A stretch of 64,000 bases of DNA from GCA-2683825 sp965662355 (lineage in GTDB: Bacteria; Planctomycetota; UBA1135; GCA-002686595). Made by a program: the position numbers and the translations under genes. The notes below the pieces were generated by a model. The model was not told where the DNA came from. It saw nothing but the letters and a program-made list of their open reading frames with translations, and ran no database searches. Of this stretch, positions 59,207-64,000 are shown piece after piece. The stretch is from contig CBFIHP010000004.1 in the NCBI GenBank assembly GCA_965662355.1, positions 305,738 through 369,737 on the forward strand, in the 5' to 3' direction. Each line of letters starts with the position of its first letter. Position 1 is the stretch's first letter.

Positions 59207-61744
59207 CTAGTAGTAGGCAGCCGCCATATCGGTCAGATACCCGTAGCGAGTCACGCTGAAGTCCGTAACCAGCTCGACCCGCACCTTGGTGCCAGGCACC
59301 ACGACCCAGCCGTCCGTACGTCCGAAAGCGCTACCGGAACCGCTACTTATCAAGTTGCCGGAAATCCGGTACAGGAGCCCGTTGCTCTCGTCGTAGACCG
59401 AGAGGAAATCGTAGTTCGCTTCGGAGTTCAGCTTCGTGAAGTGCACGGCGACCTGGGAGGCGCCAGGATACTCGTACGTGAAGGTGTATGTCGCGTTGTT
59501 GGCGTAGTTGTGCGGCGTGGCTTTCGCGTAATTGACGTAGTTCCATTGCGGATTCGACGAGGCGACTTCCCAGTTCGCAACGATCGTGCCCGTGGGGTTG
59601 CCGCTATAACCATGCACCAGCACGTTCCAATCGTCCTGCGCCGGGTTCGTGAAATCGACCGACTCGTTGGAGCCTGAGATGTAGGGCGCCTTGAACTCGG
59701 CAGCGTTGTGGGAACCCTGGTCACCCGGCCAGTTGATGGTCGCGCGTTTCACGTAGAGGTCCGCGTCACCCGAACCTGTCAAGGTCACGCTCAACGAACT
59801 GACATTGGCCGGCACGGGGATCGTGAATTCCGTCGTCCCCCCGGTCGATACCGAGTAGTTCTGGGTGACCCCGTCCGCTAGCTCGGGCGGGCCGGCACTC
59901 GCCTCGTCCCAGGAAGCCGTGATCGTGCCAGCAGGGTTGCCACTGTAGCCGTGGATCAAGACGTTCCACGTGTCCGCGGCCGGCGCCGGGAAGTTCACCG
60001 ATTCCGACGAGCCACCGATATAGGGCGACTTGAATTCAGAAGCGTTGTGGGAACCCTGGTCACCCGGCCAGTTGATGGTCGCGCGCTTCACGTAAAGGTC
60101 CGCGTCACCCGAACCCGTGATCGCCACGGTCAGGTTCGTCGCGCCCGCCGGCACTTCGATCACATAGGCCAGCGTGGCTCCCGTTGAAACGTTAAAGGAA
60201 TCGCCTATTCCGTTGGCGAGCGCACTTGCTCCCCCACCACCGTTGGAGCCGATGGCGGCGGTCAAATCGATACGCCGCTTGCTCGAATCTCCGGAGACCG
60301 TTGCGCCGGTGCTCTGGTACAGACTGACCGTGCCCGCCAGATCGCCGATCAAGCTGGCGTTCGCCGTGAAGAGCTGCGCCGTCAAGCCAGCCGCCGCCGG
60401 ACACGCCGATGACGTTCCGCCCAGGGCGAAGGTACCACCGCCGCAGCGTGCACAGATGACCTCCTCCGAGGGCGCGTAAACGTCAAGGAACGTGGCCGTA
60501 TCCGAATAGCACGCGCGCTCGTCGACAAAACGGCTCGAATCACTGCAATTTGCCGGCGGAAAAGGCGAGTAGTTCGCACCGGTCTGATCCCAGACCGAAC
60601 CGACCGAGATCACGTTGTTCGAGCAGGCCGGCGAACCCATCGAATCCGTCCAACCGTCATTGCCGGCGGCTGCAAAAACCAGGATGCCGTTGGCCACGGC
60701 GTCCGCCGCGGCNNNNNNNNNNNNNNNNNNNNNNNNNNNNNNNNNNNNNNNNNNNNNNNNNNNNNNNNNNNNNNNNNNNNNNNNNNNNNNNNNNNNNNNN
60801 NNNNNNNNNNNATTGTGCATCGTGCCCGAGTTGCACTCACTGAAGTATCGCCCGCCACCCAGGGACATGCTGATGACACGAATCGGTGCTCCCCCGTTGG
60901 CGCCGTTCTTGTTCGTGATACACCAGTTGATGGCGTTCGCGATGACGCTATCGAAGGCGTTGGGAAACACCGTGTGGCAGTAGAGATCCACGCCCGGGGC
61001 ATAGCGCTTCACGATCGAAGCCGTCCCCGTACCGTGGTAACAATCGTTGAAGTTCAACGAATAGATCGACGTTCCCGGATCCGAAAAGTTCTGGCCCGCG
61101 GCCACGACACCGTTCGGCAACGAAGTCGAACCACCCAGCTCGGGGTGGGAAAGATCGAAATGCGAGTCGATCACGGCGACACCGACACCGGAGCCGTCAT
61201 GGCCACTTGCCGCTGCGCTGGTCGAACCGGTCAACGTACGCCCCTGGTCGGTGAAAAGCCTGTTCAGACGATCCTTGCGCACGAACTCGACATCGTCTCG
61301 GGCCGCCAGCCGTCGCAAGGCCTCGGGACTGTCGACCATCGCCACCACGGCGTATTGCAGCGTCAGAAAATCGATCACCTCGATCGATCCAGCACGCAAC
61401 ATCCCTGGCGATTGCGCCAACCCATCCATGAACAACGCCTGGCGCACGGAAACCGCATCCGCAACTTCACGGGCCCGATCGGGCGACGTCGCGGTCTGGA
61501 AGCGGGTATCGATGTCATCGACCTTCAATTCGACGACGACTCGCAGGCGAGCACTTCGACCGAGCGCCTGCGCAGCATCGAAGTCGCTCTGTAACTCGGG
61601 GTCGATCTTGCGCAGGGCTGCCTCCTGCAGCGTTTCTTGCGCACGTTCGATTTTCGGCTGACTCTGGGCCGGACCAAGATCGGCCAAACCCAGAAGAACC
61701 ACGAACGACACAAACGTCGTCCGTGCATGGGGGACTTGAAGCAT
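59207..61744 (-). CDS. Secreted subtilisin-like (S8) serine protease with two PPC domains and a CUB-like C-terminus (contains assembly gap)
   Basis: 845 residues as drawn. The ATG at 61744 has AGGAG 7 nt upstream. Signal peptide, then a propeptide (about 30-165, ending near 'DDVEFVRKDRLNRLF'). Catalytic triad: Asp 193 in 'VAVIDSHFDLSHP', His 237 in D-C-Y-H-G-T, Ser 445 in G-T-S-S-A-C-P (numbering includes 33 unknown residues), with oxyanion Asn in A-A-A-G-N-D. Two PPC domains follow, each with 'GSGDADLYVKRATINWPGDQ', then a CUB-like domain ('YDFLSVYDESNGLLYRISG'). PPC domains are often removed after secretion. Many Cys suggest disulfides and an extracytoplasmic location. Confidence 0.92.
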   Translation of the reverse strand: MLQVPHARTTFVSFVVLLGLADLGPAQSQPKIERAQETLQEAALRKIDPELQSDFDAAQALGRSARLRVVVELKVDDIDTRFQTATSPDRAREVADAVSVRQALFMDGLAQSPGMLRAGSIEVIDFLTLQYAVVAMVDSPEALRRLAARDDVEFVRKDRLNRLFTDQGRTLTGSTSAAASGHDGSGVGVAVIDSHFDLSHPELGGSTSLPNGVVAAGQNFSDPGTSIYSLNFNDCYHGTGTASIVKRYAPGVDLYCHTVFPNAFDSVIANAINWCITNKNGANGGAPIRVISMSLGGGRYFSECNSGTMHNXXXXXXXXXXXXXXXXXXXXXXXXXXXXXXXXXAAADAVANGILVFAAAGNDGWTDSMGSPACSNNVISVGSVWDQTGANYSPFPPANCSDSSRFVDERACYSDTATFLDVYAPSEEVICARCGGGTFALGGTSSACPAAAGLTAQLFTANASLIGDLAGTVSLYQSTGATVSGDSSKRRIDLTAAIGSNGGGGASALANGIGDSFNVSTGATLAYVIEVPAGATNLTVAITGSGDADLYVKRATINWPGDQGSHNASEFKSPYIGGSSESVNFPAPAADTWNVLIHGYSGNPAGTITASWDEASAGPPELADGVTQNYSVSTGGTTEFTIPVPANVSSLSVTLTGSGDADLYVKRATINWPGDQGSHNAAEFKAPYISGSNESVDFTNPAQDDWNVLVHGYSGNPTGTIVANWEVASSNPQWNYVNYAKATPHNYANNATYTFTYEYPGASQVAVHFTKLNSEANYDFLSVYDESNGLLYRISGNLISSGSGSAFGRTDGWVVVPGTKVRVELVTDFSVTRYGYLTDMAAAYY
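59691..60118 (-). repeat. Nearly identical DNA segments of the two PPC domains
   Basis: 59691-59779 and 60030-60118, exactly 339 bp apart, are 89-bp copies with six differences by direct comparison. They encode the D-A-D-L-Y-V-K-R region of each PPC domain, while the flanking parts of the two domains differ much more. Confidence 0.9.
60713..60811. other. Assembly gap (99 N) in the protease gene
   Basis: It falls between the His and Ser regions of the catalytic domain. The frame continues across it as drawn; the real length is unknown. Confidence 0.95.
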
Positions 61745-61950
61745 AGGACTCTCCTAAGGGAAAGGAGGGAAGCGGAGAATGGACATCCTCTGTGTAGCCC
61801 CCGCCATGCTCCCCGTCAATGTCGTTGCAAAGCCCTTCCTGCCTTTCCCCGTGGGTGAATTAAGCCTATTTCAAATCGAAGGGTTCACGCGTAGCGAGCG
61901 ACCCCCAACGAAGTAACTCCTTAACGAATCTCGATAATTTGTCCGTCTTT

Positions 61951-61984
61951 TTGTCGTTGTCGTGTTCGCGAGGACTGGCACAAT
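61951..61984 (+). promoter_or_regulatory. Possible promoter of the tRNA-Leu gene
   Basis: TTGTCG at 61957-61962 (also 61951-61956) is separated by 16 bp from CACAAT at 61979-61984, which lies 20 bp before the tRNA. The match to a sigma-70 type consensus is only partial. Confidence 0.3.
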
Positions 61985-62004
61985 CCGCACGCCCACGACA
62001 TCAC

Positions 62005-62086
62005 GCGGAAGTGGCGGAACTGGTAGACGCGCAAGATTTAGGTTCTTGTACCTTCGGGTGTAGGGGTTCGAGTCCCCTCTTCCGCA
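62005..62086 (+). tRNA. trnL: tRNA-Leu (anticodon TAG)
   Basis: An 82-nt class II cloverleaf. Acceptor stem GCGGAAG (62005-62011) pairs with CTTCCGC (62079-62085), with discriminator A at 62086; the 3' CCA is not fully encoded. Anticodon stem CAAGA/TCTTG encloses the loop TTTAGGT, so the anticodon is TAG (62039-62041), reading CUA and other CUN Leu codons. A long variable arm (ACC TTCG GGT) and T-arm GGGG-TTCGAGT-CCCC are as expected for tRNA-Leu. Confidence 0.96.
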
Positions 62087-62152
62087 CCCCCATCTTCTCC
62101 AGGCCAAGAGGGTCGGTCTCTCCCGCCTCAACGACCACGCGCTTTCCGACCG

Positions 62153-63586
62153 CTATTTAGGTGATTCGGGAAGACAGGTTCGCCAACCACCTTCCAAGAG
62201 CTGGCCGAGCTCCGCCAGAACGTCCGTGTGCTCGGACGAGTGAGCCAGGTTGTCATGTTCCTCGGAGTCGTTGTCGTGGTCGTAGAGCTCGACTTCGCCA
62301 TCTTGCCAACGCGTCATGCGCCAGCGCTCCGTGCGCATTGAAACTCCCCTGTCCTCGTAGGAAAAGGCTGCCCGTTTCCACGGTTTGGTGGGATCTTGAA
62401 GCAGCGGAACCAGGCTGACCCCCTCCAGCCTTCCAGGCAGGGGTAACCCGCACAGCTCGGCCAATGTCGGGTAGACATCGACGTACTCCACCAGTCGATC
62501 GCAGTTCCCCTTGAAGCCAGCACCCGGTGCGGAAAGGATCAGCGGAACCCGGGCGCATTCCTCGAAGAGCATTCCTTTGAACCACAGATTGTGCTCGCCG
62601 AGGAGTTGCCCGTGATCACTCAAGAAGAGAACGATCGTGTTCTCCCGTAGCCCGGCCTCTTCCAAGCCAGCCAGGAGATGGCCGACGCAATCGTCGACGA
62701 GAGCCACACAAGCCCTATAAGCACGCACGGCTTCGCGCCAATGATCGGGGTCGATCTCGGGGCTATCCTTGCCTTCTCGGAGAGCGATCTCAGGCACGTC
62801 ATGCAGGTCGTCGGGCGCCACATCAGGTAGATCTATGGGGAGATCACTGAAGCGGTCCATGTACGGCTTCGGGGCGAAGAACGGCAGGTGCGGCTTTGCG
62901 AATCCCACCGCGAGAAAGAACGGCTTTTCGTGGGCTTGGCGTAGGAACTGCACCGCTGACTTGGCGACACGAGCATCGAAGGCGTCGAAGAAGTCGTCGC
63001 CTTTCGCGCCCCACTTGATCAAGCCCGCCTGCGAAGCCGGCTTGTCGCTGGAGAAACCTCCTTTCGAAGGTTGCGGCTCTCTCGTGGACTCCTTACCAAG
63101 ACCGGCTGGATGAAGAACACTCGACCAGACCCTTCGATCGTGTTTCTTCGATCCCTTGGCCTGTCGCTTCAGCCTCGCCCGACGTACGTGATGAAGTATC
63201 TTGCCGATCTTCACGGTTTCATAGCCGTGTTGTTCGAAGTGCTCGGGAAGCGTAAAGACGTCGAGCTCCGGCCAAAAACGGTTCTCGAAAATACCCGTCG
63301 ACGGAGGGCGCTGGCCGCTGAGAAGCGAGATGCGCGAGGGGTTGCAACCCGTGGCCTGAACGTAGGCTCGAGTAAACGAAATGCCGGCCTCGGCCAACCC
63401 ATCGATGTTCGGAGTCTTAGCCAGAGGATCGCCAAGGCAACCGAGCTGCGTGCCCAGGTCATCGGCAATGATCATCAACACATTCGGCCGGGTTGACCCG
63501 GCCGAACTCCGAGCCTCCTGCGCGGAAACGGAAGAAAGCATTCCGAGTCCAGAAAGACAGGGCAACAGCCAGGGAGAAAGAATCAT
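62153..63586 (-). CDS. Secreted sulfatase (iduronate-2-sulfatase-like)
   Basis: 477 residues with a signal peptide ending S-A-Q-E. The sulfatase signature T-G-C-N-P-S-R has Cys 81, which a formylglycine-generating enzyme would convert to the catalytic formylglycine. Metal-binding Asp pair in 'VLMIIADDLGTQLGCLG'. 'FFLAVGFAKPHLPFFAPKPY' and 'TIVLFLSDHGQLLGEHNLWF' are typical of the iduronate-2-sulfatase/choline sulfatase branch. Likely removes sulfate from sulfated polysaccharides, common in Planctomycetota. The SUMF1-like lipoprotein in this window lacks the FGE Cys pair, so the maturing enzyme must be elsewhere. Confidence 0.94.
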   Translation of the reverse strand: MILSPWLLPCLSGLGMLSSVSAQEARSSAGSTRPNVLMIIADDLGTQLGCLGDPLAKTPNIDGLAEAGISFTRAYVQATGCNPSRISLLSGQRPPSTGIFENRFWPELDVFTLPEHFEQHGYETVKIGKILHHVRRARLKRQAKGSKKHDRRVWSSVLHPAGLGKESTREPQPSKGGFSSDKPASQAGLIKWGAKGDDFFDAFDARVAKSAVQFLRQAHEKPFFLAVGFAKPHLPFFAPKPYMDRFSDLPIDLPDVAPDDLHDVPEIALREGKDSPEIDPDHWREAVRAYRACVALVDDCVGHLLAGLEEAGLRENTIVLFLSDHGQLLGEHNLWFKGMLFEECARVPLILSAPGAGFKGNCDRLVEYVDVYPTLAELCGLPLPGRLEGVSLVPLLQDPTKPWKRAAFSYEDRGVSMRTERWRMTRWQDGEVELYDHDNDSEEHDNLAHSSEHTDVLAELGQLLEGGWRTCLPESPK

Positions 63587-64000
63587 GCTCCCAGACTATA
63601 CGCACGGGAACCTCGTGTCCCCAAGTCGGCGTGTTTTGCCCAACTGCCCCAGCACACAACCCCGCAGATCGCGAGGGACCTCGCATGCCCGAGACGCCCG
63701 GCATAGTGCTAACGTACACCGGCGATCGACGCCAACGCCGCGCTACCGAAACGACTCGAGCAGCTCAGGGACTGGCGGCGATTCATGCGCCTATCCTGGT
63801 CAGCTCCGAGTCATCGAAAAAAGTGGACGCGGCACGCCTCCACCCGCCGGGGGTTGAGATCGTCTGAGGGGAGGAGTGCAATCTCGACGGGTTTCAGCGA
63901 CGTGCCACGTCCGGGGGGGGCCTTTCCGGAGCGTGACCTTGGTCCACGAGCCCATTTGCAGAGCGGCGAGAAAGCCACCACGGATTCGGGAGAAAAACTC
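63587..64000. other. Right-end region without a supported gene
   Basis: 414 bp upstream of the sulfatase start up to the window edge. Short overlapping frames on both strands have no family features or ribosome sites. It may hold the sulfatase promoter and the end of a gene lying outside. Confidence 0.5.

Overview
This is a high-GC bacterial scaffold, densely coded on both strands, with three runs of N at 44819-44913, 51752-51851 and 60713-60811, so it is a draft or metagenome assembly. The gene content fits a free-living Gram-negative bacterium, most likely from Planctomycetota or a similar lineage. It includes a secreted sulfatase with a C-N-P-S-R site, a Tat-exported Gfo/Idh/MocA oxidoreductase, an exported sugar-phosphate isomerase-like protein, a SUMF1-fold lipoprotein, malectin/TPR and PKD/IPT/Kelch surface proteins, System II (Ccs) cytochrome c maturation and lipoproteins. 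The phylum is inferred from gene style; no rRNA gene is present.

Layout. 1-2.0 kb: 3' part of an S9 (DPP-IV type) peptidase. 2.2-9.7 kb (minus strand): a five-gene electron-transfer operon coding for a DUF2959 lipoprotein, a membrane ferredoxin/FAD/di-heme cytochrome b fusion, a 23-CxxCH cytochrome, an outer-membrane beta-barrel candidate and a 7-CxxCH lipoprotein. 9.8-14.2 kb (minus): after a strong terminator, a duplicated-domain lipoprotein followed by resB and ccsA, which attach heme to cytochromes c. 14.5-18.7 kb: AI-2E transporter family protein and a 1015-residue malectin/TPR protein. 18.7-21.9 kb: YbaN, a Ste24-type M48 protease, a selenocysteine-containing thioredoxin-fold protein hidden by an in-frame TGA, and YciB. 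21.9-27.5 kb: penicillin acylase-family protein translationally coupled to a monooxygenase/Old-Yellow-Enzyme fusion, then a small membrane-anchored protein. 27.6-33.3 kb: aat, LamG-phosphatase, Gfo/Idh/MocA, SUMF1 lipoprotein, sugar isomerase-like protein. 33.6-36.4 kb: two coupled glycosyltransferases. 36.7-39.3 kb: a DUF234-type ATPase with an operator-like promoter, a small CxxC protein and a phosphoesterase. 39.5-44.2 kb: CLC channel, methyltransferase, bacilliredoxin and two unknowns. 44.5-61.7 kb: secreted or surface proteins (PKD giant, SGNH protein, GT-C enzyme, two paralogous glycosidase-like proteins, an unusual signal peptidase, a subtilisin). 62-63.6 kb: tRNA-Leu(TAG) and a sulfatase.

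How the genes work together. ResB/CcsA would mature the roughly 30 c-type hemes coded next door. The ferredoxin/FAD/cytochrome b fusion could pass electrons from a cytosolic donor through b hemes to the 23-heme protein and on to the barrel plus heptaheme lipoprotein, which resembles a porin-cytochrome conduit. That is the best candidate for a little-described system here. The clearest single novelty is the selenoprotein at 20589-21185, with a bacterial SECIS-like hairpin 25 nt after the UGA.
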